Source: Bacteroidales bacterium (lineage in GTDB: Bacteria; Bacteroidota; Bacteroidia; Bacteroidales; UBA932). Taken from it: a stretch of DNA of 64,000 bases. Shown here piece after piece: positions 37,812-47,057 of the stretch (positions are counted from its first letter, which is position 1; each line of letters begins with the position of its first letter). Made by a program: the position numbers and the translations under genes. The notes beneath the pieces are model-generated. The model ran no database searches. It saw nothing but the letters and a program-made list of their open reading frames with translations, and had not been told where the DNA came from. The stretch covers positions 1 through 64,000 of the forward strand of contig JAFUWY010000014.1 of NCBI GenBank assembly GCA_017477245.1, written 5' to 3'.

Positions 37812-39548
37812 CTATTCCCCAGGGTCTGCGAGGTACGGCTGCAGGTACTCGTAGAGGTGGTCCAGCCAGTTGTAACTGCCCGTACCGGGCGAAGCTTCGC
37901 GCTGGAAGCAGTGCGTGCGCTTCGCGAGGGTATGGAGCTCGCTCTGGATGCCCATCGCGCGCATCTTCTCCCAGGTCTTGACGGAGAGCATCGAGGAGAT
38001 GCTGTCGGCGTCGCCGTGCATGAAGAGCATCGGGCAGGTGTCGGGATCGAAGGTGAACTCTGGAGCCAGGTAGTCGGTGTCTTCGTTGCCGCCGTGGGCA
38101 TTGCCGCCGTTGAGGCCGTCGGTCAGGCCGTAGGCCGGATAGATGCCGATGCCCCACTGCAGGTTGCAGGGCACGCGGTCGATCGCATCGATCGCGAGGT
38201 AGGAGCGGTGGCGCGAGGAGGTGACGCCCATCAGGGTGAGGTGGCCGCCGGCGGAAGAGCCCATCAGGCCGATCCGGTTGGGATCGAGCCCGTGCGAGGC
38301 GGCCTCGCTGCGCACGATGCGGATGGTGCGCTGCAGGTCCTCCCAGGCCGTCGTGTGCTTGGCGAGGCCCTCCGGGCGCGGTGTACGGTACTTGAGCGTC
38401 ACGACGGCGACGCCGCGGGCGTTGAGGTAGCGGCGGGCGGCGCCGACCTCGAAGCCGTTCTCGTCCGTGGCCTTATAGGATCCGCCCGAGACGATGATCT
38501 GGATGGCGTGACTCTTCAGCTCCGCTGGGATGGACCATTCCAGGAAAGGCTTGCACTGGGCCTCGCGGTAGTCCGGCATCTTGCCCTCCGGCCAGACATC
38601 CTCGCGGATCTTCGTGACGCCGGGGACTTCCTCCGGGAAGCGGCTCATCAGCGGGACCTGCGGCTCCAGCGGGCCGAGGAACTCCATCTGGCGCAGGAAC
38701 TCGATCGCGCGGTCCAGGCCGTAGGCGCCGTGGCCCCGGTTGGGGTAGAGGTGCAGCTCGGCGGGGATGCCCATGCGGCGCAACTGCCTGTAGATCTGCG
38801 TGGAACCGTTGGGGGAGTAGGGGTCCGCCCCGCCGTGGTGCAGGCTCATCGGGCAGGTCTTTTCGTCGAACTTGAAGATCTTGCTCAGCCCCACGTCGGC
38901 GCCGTAGCCCTCGCGGGCGGCGGGGATGCCGAGCTCGTCGGCGTCCGTGGTGACGTACGCCGGGGCGTTGGCGATGGCGAAGTTGATGTGGCAGGGGATG
39001 TCGTCCAATTTATCCACCCGCGCGTAGGCCGGGGTCAGGGAACTGGTGGCGAGCAGCACGGCGAGGTGCGAGCCGGCGGACATGCCGATCACGCCGATCT
39101 TCTCGGGGTCGAAGCCGCGCTTCTTTGCCTCGCTGCGCACCAGGCGCACGGCGCGCTGGCCGTCCTCCCAGGCGGTCTGCCAGTAAGGAAGACCCTCCGG
39201 GCGGGGGGTGCGGTAGACGAGGTTGACGCACTGGATGCCGACGGCGGTCAGCTCCTTGTGCCAGCGGTCGATGTGGCCCACGTCCACGGTGCCGTTGTAG
39301 GCACCGCCGGAGATCAGGATCATGCAGGTGCCGTTACGCACGGAGGCGTCGGGCGTCTCATACCACTCGAGGTAGGGGGTCCGGTAGTTGTCGGGGTTGA
39401 AGCCCGGCGTGCGGATCTCGTTGGTCATCGCGGCGATCTGCCGCTCCTGGACATCGGGCATCTTGCCCTTGGGCCAGACGGGCTCGCGCTCGTAGGCCGA
39501 GAGCTGGAGCGCGGAAAATACAAGAAGGAGTCCGAGTAACTTTCTCAT
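37812..39548 (-). CDS. Secreted tandem alpha/beta-hydrolase (two acetylxylan-esterase-like domains)
   Basis: 578 aa with signal peptide (MRKLLGLLLVFSALQLSA|Y). Two homologous domains follow each other: the first has the nucleophile elbow GMSAGSHLAVL and LVYRTPRPEGLPYWQTAWEDGQRA; the second has GSSAGGHLTLMG and LKYRTPRPEGLAKHTTAWEDLQRT. Each begins with a VWPEGKMPD-type segment. A second-domain aspartate/histidine pair (HGDADSIS, KRTHCFQ) completes a triad. Family members deacetylate xylan or related glycans. It is a single gene with its own promoter at 39571. Confidence 0.92.
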   Translation of the reverse strand: MRKLLGLLLVFSALQLSAYEREPVWPKGKMPDVQERQIAAMTNEIRTPGFNPDNYRTPYLEWYETPDASVRNGTCMILISGGAYNGTVDVGHIDRWHKELTAVGIQCVNLVYRTPRPEGLPYWQTAWEDGQRAVRLVRSEAKKRGFDPEKIGVIGMSAGSHLAVLLATSSLTPAYARVDKLDDIPCHINFAIANAPAYVTTDADELGIPAAREGYGADVGLSKIFKFDEKTCPMSLHHGGADPYSPNGSTQIYRQLRRMGIPAELHLYPNRGHGAYGLDRAIEFLRQMEFLGPLEPQVPLMSRFPEEVPGVTKIREDVWPEGKMPDYREAQCKPFLEWSIPAELKSHAIQIIVSGGSYKATDENGFEVGAARRYLNARGVAVVTLKYRTPRPEGLAKHTTAWEDLQRTIRIVRSEAASHGLDPNRIGLMGSSAGGHLTLMGVTSSRHRSYLAIDAIDRVPCNLQWGIGIYPAYGLTDGLNGGNAHGGNEDTDYLAPEFTFDPDTCPMLFMHGDADSISSMLSVKTWEKMRAMGIQSELHTLAKRTHCFQREASPGTGSYNWLDHLYEYLQPYLADPGE

Positions 39549-39570
39549 GATAGGGGGGGTCTTTCTCCTA

Positions 39571-39578
39571 CAAATATA
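39571..39578 (-). promoter_or_regulatory. -7 box of the tandem esterase gene
   Basis: TATATTTG on the - strand, 22 nt before the ATG at 39548. Confidence 0.65.
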
Positions 39579-39865
39579 AGAAATCCCGGGTTTTTGTGTT
39601 TGGGTTTTGGGGGCATTTTGCCTATATTTGGGAATATGAGACCGAATTGCCGGTAAAATGGTTGGGACAGTGTGATTTGAAACATGAATTGAAGAATTTG
39701 CAACGGGACTTGAAGAATTGGAGAAGGGATTTCCGTCCGTCCCCCTTACCTTTGCAACCAGAAACGTTAACGGATAAGTCTTATCGAAACGATAGATAAT
39801 TGGTTAAACGGTTAAGATAATTGGTTGATTTGGTTTTGCACCGGGACCCTGTGAAGGATCCCCGG

Positions 39866-39896
39866 TTGTGCGTTCTGGAATAATTGCCTATCTTTG
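39866..39896 (+). promoter_or_regulatory. Promoter of the SGNH hydrolase gene
   Basis: TTG (39866-39868), 20 bp, TATCTTTG (39889-39896). The ATG lies 5 nt after the box, so the transcript is predicted to be leaderless. Confidence 0.7.
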
Positions 39897-39901
39897 ATAC
39901 G

Positions 39902-40609
39902 ATGAAACGGATCATGTTGCTCTTGCTGCCGCTCCTGCTCCAGGGGATGGCCCTCAGTGCCCAGGTCGCCGACCGGGCCGGATATCTGTCTGAAATCGTG
40001 GCCGAACTCGGCAAGCGCTGGCCGGACAGCCGGACGGTGAACCTCGTGTTCCACGGCCACAGCGTTCCGGCCGGGTATGCCCGCACCCCGGCCGTCAACA
40101 CGCTCCAGGCGTACCCCCACCGGGTCCTCTGCGGCCTCAAGGACCGCTTCGGGATGGCGGTGGTCAACGTGATCACCACGGCCATCGGCGGCGAACAGTC
40201 AGAGCAGGGCGCGGCCCGCTTTGAGGCGGAAGTGCTGACGCACCGCCCGGACGTGCTCTTTATCGACTATGCGCTCAATGACCGCACGATCGGCCTCGAG
40301 CGCAGCGAGAAGGCATGGCGCTCGATGATCGAGGCCGCTCTGGCGAAGGGCGTCAAGGTCATCCTGCTGACACCGACCCCCGATCTGAGTGAGGACATCC
40401 GCTCCGACCAGGCGCCCCTGCAGGCGTATGCGCAGATGATCCGACGCCTGGCCGCCGAGTATCACGTGGGACTGGCCGATTCCTATGCCGTGTTCCGCGC
40501 CAAAGCGGAGGCGGGGGAGAAGATGGCCTCATTTATGGCCCAGGTCAACCACCCCGACGCCCGTGGCCACGCCATCGTTGCGGAGGAGATCCTGCGCTGG
40601 TTCTATTGA
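39902..40609 (+). CDS. Secreted SGNH/GDSL-type hydrolase
   Basis: 235 aa. Signal peptide MKRIMLLLLPLLLQGMALSA|Q. Block I reads VFHGHSVPAG, with His in place of the usual Asp of GDS but the serine kept. Block III-like DYALND and block V NHPDARGH (D-x2-H type) are present, giving the Ser/Asp/His set of SGNH esterases. Substrates of this family include acetylated sugars and lipids. The anSME gene follows 9 bp downstream. The start at 39902 agrees with the signal peptide and promoter. Confidence 0.88.
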   Translation: MKRIMLLLLPLLLQGMALSAQVADRAGYLSEIVAELGKRWPDSRTVNLVFHGHSVPAGYARTPAVNTLQAYPHRVLCGLKDRFGMAVVNVITTAIGGEQSEQGAARFEAEVLTHRPDVLFIDYALNDRTIGLERSEKAWRSMIEAALAKGVKVILLTPTPDLSEDIRSDQAPLQAYAQMIRRLAAEYHVGLADSYAVFRAKAEAGEKMASFMAQVNHPDARGHAIVAEEILRWFY

Positions 40610-40618
40610 CCCGAGCCG

Positions 40619-41893
40619 ATGCCTGATACATTCAAACAGACACTGACCCTGGGTGATGCGCAGAAGCTGACCGGGCCGCGGGCGTTCAACATCATGATGA
40701 AGCCCGCCGGGTCGCTCTGCAACCTCGACTGTGCCTACTGCTACTACCTCGACAAGGCGGAGATCTACGGCGGCCGGGAGCCCCGGATGAGTCTGGAGAT
40801 GCTGGAGCAGGTGGTGCGGGACTACATCGCGGCCAACGACGTGCCGGAGGTGCAGTTCGTCTGGCACGGAGGCGAGCCGCTCGTGATGGGCCTGGATTTC
40901 TACCGCAAGGCCTTGGAATTCCAGCACAGATACGCCGGCGGCAAGACGGTCCACAACAGCCTGCAGACCAACGGCACCCTCATCACGCGCGAGTGGGCGC
41001 GTTTCTTTAAGGAGAATGACTTCCTGCTGGGGGTCTCGATCGACGGCCCGCAGGACGTCCATGACCGGTTCCGCCGCGACAAGGGCGGCGCGCCGACCTT
41101 CGAGCGGGTCCTGCGCGGCATCGAGCAGCTCTATGCCGAGGGTGTGCCGTTCAATACGATGTCCACGGTCAACGCCTGCTGCGAGGGACGCGGCCTGGAG
41201 GTCTATCATTTCCTGAAAGGCATCGGCAGCCACTACATGCAGTTCATGCCGGTGGTGGAGCACGTGAAATACCCCCTGGTGAACGGGAAGGAGAACCGCA
41301 AGGGCCGGCCCTGGATCGTGGATCCGGACACCCCGGGTGCAAGCCTCGCGCGCTGGTCGGTGAGCGACATCGCCTTCGGGAAGTTCATGTGCGACATCTT
41401 CGACGAGTGGGTCCGGCAGGACGTGGGGGCGTACTACGTCAATCTGTTCGATGCGACCCTCGCCGGCTGGTGCGGCGTGCGCCCCGGCCTGTGCGTCTAC
41501 GGGGAGACCTGTGGGGACAATGCCAGCCTCGAGCACAACGGCGACCTGTATCCCTGCGACCATTTCGTGTATCCGAAGTACCTGCTGGGCAACATCCGCG
41601 AACGGAGCATCGCCGACATGATGGAGTCCGACGCCATGGTGCAGTTCGGCATCGCCAAGCGCACGGGCCTGCCGCGCAAGTGCCGCGCGTGCGAGTGGCT
41701 GCACCTCTGCCACGGCGAGTGCCCGAAGCACCGCTTCAACCGCACGGAGTCCGGCGAGACGGGGCTGAATGCCCTGTGCGGAGGCTACAGCCTCTTCTTC
41801 AAGCATACCGCTCCGTACATGCAGAAGATGCGCGAGCTCCTGGCGCAGGACCTGGCTCCAGCGCTCGTGATGCCCTGGGCGCGGCAAAAATGA
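40619..41893 (+). CDS. Anaerobic sulfatase-maturating enzyme (radical SAM, SPASM domain)
   Basis: 424 aa. The enzyme oxidises the active-site Ser/Cys of sulfatases to formylglycine. The radical-SAM cluster motif is CNLDCAYCYY, followed by VWHGGEPLVMGLDFY and QTNGTLI. SPASM cysteines for auxiliary clusters appear in CVYGETCGDN, LYPCDHFVYP and CRACEWLHLCHGECPKH. These match anSME. No sulfatase gene is in the window, so the client is elsewhere. Probably cotranscribed with the SGNH hydrolase. Confidence 0.93.
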   Translation: MPDTFKQTLTLGDAQKLTGPRAFNIMMKPAGSLCNLDCAYCYYLDKAEIYGGREPRMSLEMLEQVVRDYIAANDVPEVQFVWHGGEPLVMGLDFYRKALEFQHRYAGGKTVHNSLQTNGTLITREWARFFKENDFLLGVSIDGPQDVHDRFRRDKGGAPTFERVLRGIEQLYAEGVPFNTMSTVNACCEGRGLEVYHFLKGIGSHYMQFMPVVEHVKYPLVNGKENRKGRPWIVDPDTPGASLARWSVSDIAFGKFMCDIFDEWVRQDVGAYYVNLFDATLAGWCGVRPGLCVYGETCGDNASLEHNGDLYPCDHFVYPKYLLGNIRERSIADMMESDAMVQFGIAKRTGLPRKCRACEWLHLCHGECPKHRFNRTESGETGLNALCGGYSLFFKHTAPYMQKMRELLAQDLAPALVMPWARQK

Positions 41894-41993
41894 AGATTCT
41901 GCACATTATTCAAAAAATAATGCAAAAGGATTGCTGACAGAACGGAATACCTTTGTCATAGCTGGAATTGCGACAAAAAACCACAAATCAGAT

Positions 41994-42214
41994 ATGATGA
42001 AGCATACACTCACAATGACCGTGCGCACCCTCGCGATAGCCGGCTTCTCGTCGGCCGGCAACTTGACGGCGGTGCGTCGGTCCGTTACCAGCTGAAAGGC
42101 GGGACCCTCCAGGCGGAGGTCTCCCTGCCCGCCGGCGTGGAGGGAATCTTCCGCTGGGCCGGCCGGGAATACCCTCTGCACGGCGGCCGGAACGAGCTGA
42201 AAGCCCGCAATTGA
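41994..42214 (+). pseudogene. Remnant of an alpha-L-rhamnosidase (GH78-like)
   Basis: Between anSME and the first GH3 gene, frame 2 (about 42030-42214) encodes SVRYQLKGGTLQAEVSLPAG, VEGIFRWAGREYPLHGG and ends RNELKARN-stop. This resembles the conserved C-terminus of GH78 rhamnosidases. An ATG at 41994 with a signal-like start (MMKHTLTMTVRTLAIAGF) lies just before it in another frame. I infer that most of the gene was deleted and the ends joined with a frameshift. Confidence 0.5.
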
Positions 42215-42267
42215 ACATCCGGAACAATTTGTGAACGGAAAGTAGATTCCATCCCGCAAGAAACGAG

Positions 42268-42275
42268 TATATTTG
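42268..42275 (+). promoter_or_regulatory. -7 box of the GH3 pair
   Basis: TATATTTG, 26 bp before the ATG at 42302. Confidence 0.65.
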
Positions 42276-42301
42276 CAAAAACACTATAAACCAATTTTTT
42301 C

Positions 42302-44626
42302 ATGAAGAGAATATTCTTGATGGCAGCCGCCGGACTGATGACCTTGTCCGCCCTGGCCCAGCCGCAGCTCAGCAAGGACAACATCGACGAGGTCCTTGCC
42401 GCAATGACCCTCCAAGAGAAAGCCACCCTGCTGGTCGGCGGCGCCCGCGCCGCGATCGTCAACGGCGTGACCTCCGGCACGGCGCACCAGGTGCCCGGCG
42501 CCGCCGGCAACACCCGCCCGATCGAGCGCCTTGGCATCCCCGGCACCGTGCTGGCCGACGGCCCTGCCGGCCTGCGTATCAGCCCGACCCGCGAAGGGGC
42601 GAACCAGACCTTCTACTGCACCGGTTTCCCCGTGGGTACGCTCCTTGCCAGCTCCTGGGACACCGCCCTCGTGGAGGAAGTCACCAACGCCATGGGTGAG
42701 GAAGTCCACGAATACGGCGTGGACGTGCTGCTCGCCCCGGGCATGAACATCCACCGCAACCCGCTCTGCGGCCGCAACTTCGAGTATTTCTCCGAGGACC
42801 CGCTCCTCTCCGGCAAGATGGCCGCCGCGTACGTGCGCGGTATCCAGAAGAACGACGTGGGCACCTCCATCAAGCACTACGCCGTCAACAACCAGGAGAC
42901 CAACCGCAACGAGAACGACGCCCGCGTCAGCGAGCGCGCCCTGCGCGAGATCTACCTCAAGAACTTCGAGATCGCCGTCAAGGAGTCCGCTCCCTGGACC
43001 GTGATGTCCTCCTACAACCAGCTCAACGGCGAGTACACCCAGCAGAAGAAGGACCTGCTCACCACCATCCTGCGTGACGAGTGGGGCTACAAGGGCATCG
43101 TCATGACCGACTGGGGCAACAAGGCCGGCACCGTCAAGTCCGCCTGGTCCGGCAACGACCTCATGGAGCCGGGCAACCAGAACGAGATCGACCGCATCGT
43201 CGCGGGCGTCCAGGACGGCAGCCTCGACATCAAGGACGTGGACCGCAATGTCCGCCGCATGCTCGAGTACATCGTCAAGACCCCTTCTTTCAAGAACTAC
43301 AAGTTCTCCAACAAGCCTGACCTCAAGGCCCACGCCGCCGTGGCGCGCCGCGCCGCCGGCGAGGCCATGGTCCTCCTGCGCAACGAGGGTGTCCTGCCGC
43401 TCAAGGGTGGCCAGAAGATGGCCCTCTACGGCGTCTCCGCCCTCGACTTCGTGGCCGGCGGCACCGGTTCCGGCGACGTCAACAAGGCCTATGTCGTCAA
43501 CATGGAGGAGGCGATGACCGGGGCTGGTTTCACCCTGGACAAGACCCTCTCCGACTACTACAAGTCCTTCATCGCCTATGACAAGGCTCAGCAGGCCCTC
43601 TCCGGCGCCGTCAGCAACTGGTTCAGCCGCCGCAAGCTCGCCGAGATTGCCATCCCCGAGAACGCCATCCAGACCGGCGCCCGCAACAATGATGTGGCCG
43701 TCATCGTGATCGGCCGCAACGCCGGCGAAGGTGCCGACCGCAGGATGGTCGACGACTTCGAGCTGACCAACATCGAGCGCGACCTGGTCCGCAATGTCAG
43801 CACGGCCTATCATGCAGCCGGCAAGAAGGTGATCGTGGTGCTCAACGTGGGCGGCGTGATCGAGACCAACTCCTGGAAGAACCTCGTGGACGCCATCCTG
43901 CTGCCCTGGTCCCCGGGCCAGGAGGGTGCCAACGCCGTCGCAGACGTGCTGACCGGCAAGGTCAACCCGTCCGGCAAGCTCCCGATGACCTTCCCGGTCA
44001 ACTTCATGGACCACCCGTCCTCCGCCAACTTCCCGTTCAACTACGTCCGCCAGCAGAACCAGGGCTTCGGCCGCGGTCCCCAGCAGCCGGTCAAGGACGT
44101 GGACTACACCGAGTACGAGGAAGGCATCTACGTGGGTTACCGCTACTTCAGCACCGCCGGCGTGCAGGTGTCCTATCCGTTCGGCTATGGCCTGAGCTAC
44201 ACGAGCTTCTCCTACACCAAGCCTTCCGTCAAGGCGACCGCTGACGGCTTCACCGCCACCGTCACCGTGACCAACACCGGCTCCGTGGCCGGCAAGGAAG
44301 TGGTCGAGCTCTACGTGACCGCCCCCGAGGCCGGTCTCGCCAAGCCCGCCTGCGAGCTCAAGGCCTTCGCCAAGACCCGCGAACTGAAACCGGGCGAGAG
44401 CCAGACCCTGACGATGACCGTCCGCAACTACGACATCGCCTCCTTCAACGAGGCGAACTCCGCCTGGGAGGCTCCCGCCGGCGTGTACGCCGTCCACTTC
44501 GCCTCCAACGTCGAGGATGTCCGCGCTTCGGCCGTCTACACCCTCCGGAAGGCCCAGAGCTGGAAGACGAACAACCTGTTCGAGCTCAATGTCCCGCTGG
44601 AGGAGATCACCGTCACGAGAAAATAA
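42302..44626 (+). CDS. Secreted GH3 beta-glucosidase, first of a tandem pair
   Basis: 774 aa, signal peptide MKRIFLMAAAGLMTLSALA|Q. The GH3 barrel shows ERLGIPGTVLADGPAGLRI, APGMNIHRNPLCGRNFEYFSEDP, GTSIKHYAVNNQETNR and the nucleophile Asp270 in VMTDWG. Then come the second alpha/beta domain and a C-terminal fibronectin-III-like domain (VTVTNTGSVAGKEVVELYV). Strong codon bias suggests good expression. It removes terminal beta-linked glucose or similar sugars; the exact linkage is not predictable. The paralogue follows 18 bp downstream. Confidence 0.95.
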   Translation: MKRIFLMAAAGLMTLSALAQPQLSKDNIDEVLAAMTLQEKATLLVGGARAAIVNGVTSGTAHQVPGAAGNTRPIERLGIPGTVLADGPAGLRISPTREGANQTFYCTGFPVGTLLASSWDTALVEEVTNAMGEEVHEYGVDVLLAPGMNIHRNPLCGRNFEYFSEDPLLSGKMAAAYVRGIQKNDVGTSIKHYAVNNQETNRNENDARVSERALREIYLKNFEIAVKESAPWTVMSSYNQLNGEYTQQKKDLLTTILRDEWGYKGIVMTDWGNKAGTVKSAWSGNDLMEPGNQNEIDRIVAGVQDGSLDIKDVDRNVRRMLEYIVKTPSFKNYKFSNKPDLKAHAAVARRAAGEAMVLLRNEGVLPLKGGQKMALYGVSALDFVAGGTGSGDVNKAYVVNMEEAMTGAGFTLDKTLSDYYKSFIAYDKAQQALSGAVSNWFSRRKLAEIAIPENAIQTGARNNDVAVIVIGRNAGEGADRRMVDDFELTNIERDLVRNVSTAYHAAGKKVIVVLNVGGVIETNSWKNLVDAILLPWSPGQEGANAVADVLTGKVNPSGKLPMTFPVNFMDHPSSANFPFNYVRQQNQGFGRGPQQPVKDVDYTEYEEGIYVGYRYFSTAGVQVSYPFGYGLSYTSFSYTKPSVKATADGFTATVTVTNTGSVAGKEVVELYVTAPEAGLAKPACELKAFAKTRELKPGESQTLTMTVRNYDIASFNEANSAWEAPAGVYAVHFASNVEDVRASAVYTLRKAQSWKTNNLFELNVPLEEITVTRK

Positions 44627-44644
44627 ACATCACACACTACTACT

Positions 44645-46966
44645 ATGAAGAAAGCTGTTTTGCTGGCTTCTTCCGCACTGTTGTTCGCCGCCTGCCAGGG
44701 CGGCGAACCTCAGTTGGGGAAGGCCTCCGTGGACAAGGTCCTCGGAGCCATGACGCTTGAAGAGAAAGTCCATTTCGTGATCGGCACCGGCATGGCCGGC
44801 GCTTCCGGAGACAATGCCGTCATCGGCGCCACCAAGCGGATCGTGCCCGGCGCCGCCGGCACCACGTATCCGATCGAGCGCCTGGGCATCCCGTCCATCG
44901 TGCTGGCCGACGGCCCTGCCGGCCTGCGCATCGACCCGACCCGCGAGGGGGATGACGCCACGTATTATTGCACCCATTTCCCGATCGGGACCCTGCTCGC
45001 CTCCACCTGGAACCAGGAACTTGTCGAGGAGGTCGGAACGGCGATGGGGGAGGAAGTCCACGAGTATGGCGCCGACGTCTACCTGGCCCCGGCCCTCAAC
45101 ATCCACCGCAACCCGCTGAACGGACGCAACTTCGAGTATTATTCCGAGGATCCGGTCGTGGCCGGTAAGACGGCTGCCGCCTATGTCCGCGGCGTCCAGA
45201 AGAACGACGTGGGCACGTCCATCAAGCATTTCGCCTACAACAACCAGGAGACCAACCGCACGGCCAACGATGCCGTGATCAGCCGCCGTGCCCAGCGTGA
45301 GATCTACCTCAAGGGATTCGAGATCACGGTCAAGGAAGCCCAGCCCTGGACGGTCATGTCCTCCTACAACAAGATCAACGGCACCTACACCTCCCAGAGC
45401 CGGGACCTGCAGACCACCATCCTGCGTGACGAGTGGGGCTTCGAGGGCCTGGTGATGACCGACTGGTTCGGTGGTGACGACGGTGCTGCACAGATCGCGG
45501 CCGGCAACGACATGCTCCAGCCGGGCACGGACAAGCAGTACGAGCAGATCATGGCGGCCCTGAGGGACGGCTCGCTCAGCGAGGCTGAGCTGGACGTCTG
45601 CGTGCGCCGCTGCCTGGAGCTCGTACTCCGCAGCCCCAAGATGAAGGGCTATGCCTACAGCAACAAGCCCGACCTCGAGGCCCACGCCGCCGTGACGCGC
45701 CAGAGCGCGCTAGAAGGCATGGTCCTGCTCGAGAACAAGGGCGTGCTGCCGCTGCAGGGCACCGGCAAGGTGGCCCTCTTCGGATGCACCTCGTACGACT
45801 TCATTCCGGGCGGCACCGGCTCCGGCAACGTCAACCGGGCCTACACCGTGTCGCTGCTCGACGGTCTCAAGAACGCCGGCTTCACCGTGGACGAGTCCTA
45901 CAAGGGTCTGTACCTGCGGCACATCGCCGACGAAGCGGCTGCTTTCAAGGCTTCCATGCCGGACGACCAGAACGCCGCCTTCTATCCGGTCCCGCGTCCG
46001 TCCGAAATGCTGATCCCTGCACCCGAGCTGGCAGTCTCCGCCCGGGCCAACGATCTGGCGATCATTACTTTCGGCCGCAATTCCGGCGAGTTCTTCGACC
46101 GCACCAGCGCCGACTTCGCCCTTTCCGTCAAGGAGCGCAAGCTCCTGCAGGACGTGACCGCCGCCTTCCATCGCCAGGGCAAGAAGGTCATCGTCGTGCT
46201 CAACATCGGCGGCGTGATCGAGACGGCTTCCTGGAAGAACATCCCCGACGCCATCCTGCTGGCCTGGCAGGCCGGGCAGGAGGGTGGCAACTCCGTGACC
46301 GACATCCTCACCGGCCGCAAGAGCCCGTCGGGCCGCCTGCCGATGACCTTCCCGGTGAATCTGATGGACGCCGGCTCTTCCGCCAACTTCCCGATCGATG
46401 CCGACACGGGCGTGTACTTCATCAACCGCCGCGAGGACATCGGCCAGAAGGACGTGGACCGCACGGTCTACGCCGAGGACATCCACGTGGGCTACCGCTG
46501 GTTCGACAAGAAGGGCATGAACGTCTCCTATCCCTTCGGCTACGGCCTGAGCTATACGAGTTTCCAGTATGCCAATGCAGCCGTGAAGCCCGCCGGTGAC
46601 GGATTCGACGCCACCGTCGAGGTGACCAACACGGGCGCCGTCGCCGGCAAGGAAGTCGTCCAGCTCTACGTGTCCGCCCCTGCGGGCGGCCTGGACAAGC
46701 CGGTGCGCGAACTCAAGGCCTACGCCAAGACCCGCGAGCTGAAGCCGGGCGAGACCCAGACCCTGACCCTGCACGTGGATGCCTACGGCCTGGCTTCCTT
46801 CAACGAAGCCACCTCCGCCTGGGAGGCCGCTGCCGGCGACTACGCCGTCGCCTTCGGCGCCAGCAGCCGCGACCTGCGCGCCACGGTACCCTTCACCCTC
46901 GCCGAAGCCAAGTCCTGGCCGGTGCACGACGTGCTCGCCCCGAAGCAGGCCATCCCTGCGCTCTAA
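44645..46966 (+). CDS. GH3 beta-glucosidase lipoprotein, second of a tandem pair
   Basis: 773 aa, paralogue of the preceding gene with collinear domains. The nucleophile is Asp273 in VMTDWFGGDDG. Unlike the first copy it has a lipobox (LLFAAC), so one enzyme is probably periplasmic and the other membrane anchored. The active-site surroundings differ (DWFGGDD versus DWGNKA), suggesting split specificity after duplication. Same transcript as the first copy, ended by the palindrome at 46989. Confidence 0.95.
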   Translation: MKKAVLLASSALLFAACQGGEPQLGKASVDKVLGAMTLEEKVHFVIGTGMAGASGDNAVIGATKRIVPGAAGTTYPIERLGIPSIVLADGPAGLRIDPTREGDDATYYCTHFPIGTLLASTWNQELVEEVGTAMGEEVHEYGADVYLAPALNIHRNPLNGRNFEYYSEDPVVAGKTAAAYVRGVQKNDVGTSIKHFAYNNQETNRTANDAVISRRAQREIYLKGFEITVKEAQPWTVMSSYNKINGTYTSQSRDLQTTILRDEWGFEGLVMTDWFGGDDGAAQIAAGNDMLQPGTDKQYEQIMAALRDGSLSEAELDVCVRRCLELVLRSPKMKGYAYSNKPDLEAHAAVTRQSALEGMVLLENKGVLPLQGTGKVALFGCTSYDFIPGGTGSGNVNRAYTVSLLDGLKNAGFTVDESYKGLYLRHIADEAAAFKASMPDDQNAAFYPVPRPSEMLIPAPELAVSARANDLAIITFGRNSGEFFDRTSADFALSVKERKLLQDVTAAFHRQGKKVIVVLNIGGVIETASWKNIPDAILLAWQAGQEGGNSVTDILTGRKSPSGRLPMTFPVNLMDAGSSANFPIDADTGVYFINRREDIGQKDVDRTVYAEDIHVGYRWFDKKGMNVSYPFGYGLSYTSFQYANAAVKPAGDGFDATVEVTNTGAVAGKEVVQLYVSAPAGGLDKPVRELKAYAKTRELKPGETQTLTLHVDAYGLASFNEATSAWEAAAGDYAVAFGASSRDLRATVPFTLAEAKSWPVHDVLAPKQAIPAL

Positions 46967-46988
46967 GCGATCGCTGATCATCAGCGTG

Positions 46989-47032
46989 TTACGAAACAAC
47001 CTTCGGAGAATTCTCCGAAGGTTGTTTCGTAA
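46989..47032. terminator. 44-bp perfect palindrome after the GH3 pair
   Basis: 22-bp arms (46989-47010, 47011-47032) with core CCTTCGGAGA/TCTCCGAAGG shared with 12307-12352. The outer bases differ from that copy, but the changes are compensated so pairing is kept. It is followed by TAAATGCCTGACAATCAAT, close to TAAATGGCTGATAATCAAT at the other copy. Confidence 0.9.
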
Positions 47033-47057
47033 ATGCCTGACAATCAATGCCGGCCCG

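Larger units (their letters stand above)
39549..39901. other. Intergenic region between divergent esterase and SGNH hydrolase genes
   Basis: 353 bp with no convincing gene. It holds the esterase -7 box, TATATTTG at about 39623-39630 with no gene matching it, and imperfect repeats of TTGAAGAATT. GATAATTGGTT occurs twice, 21 bp apart (39795-39805, 39816-39826), which could be an operator. Confidence 0.6.

Noticed and set aside
39596-39799. Small + strand reading frame of 67 codons
   Set aside because: No recognisable motif, composition unlike neighbours, overlaps short repeats and promoter-like sequence.
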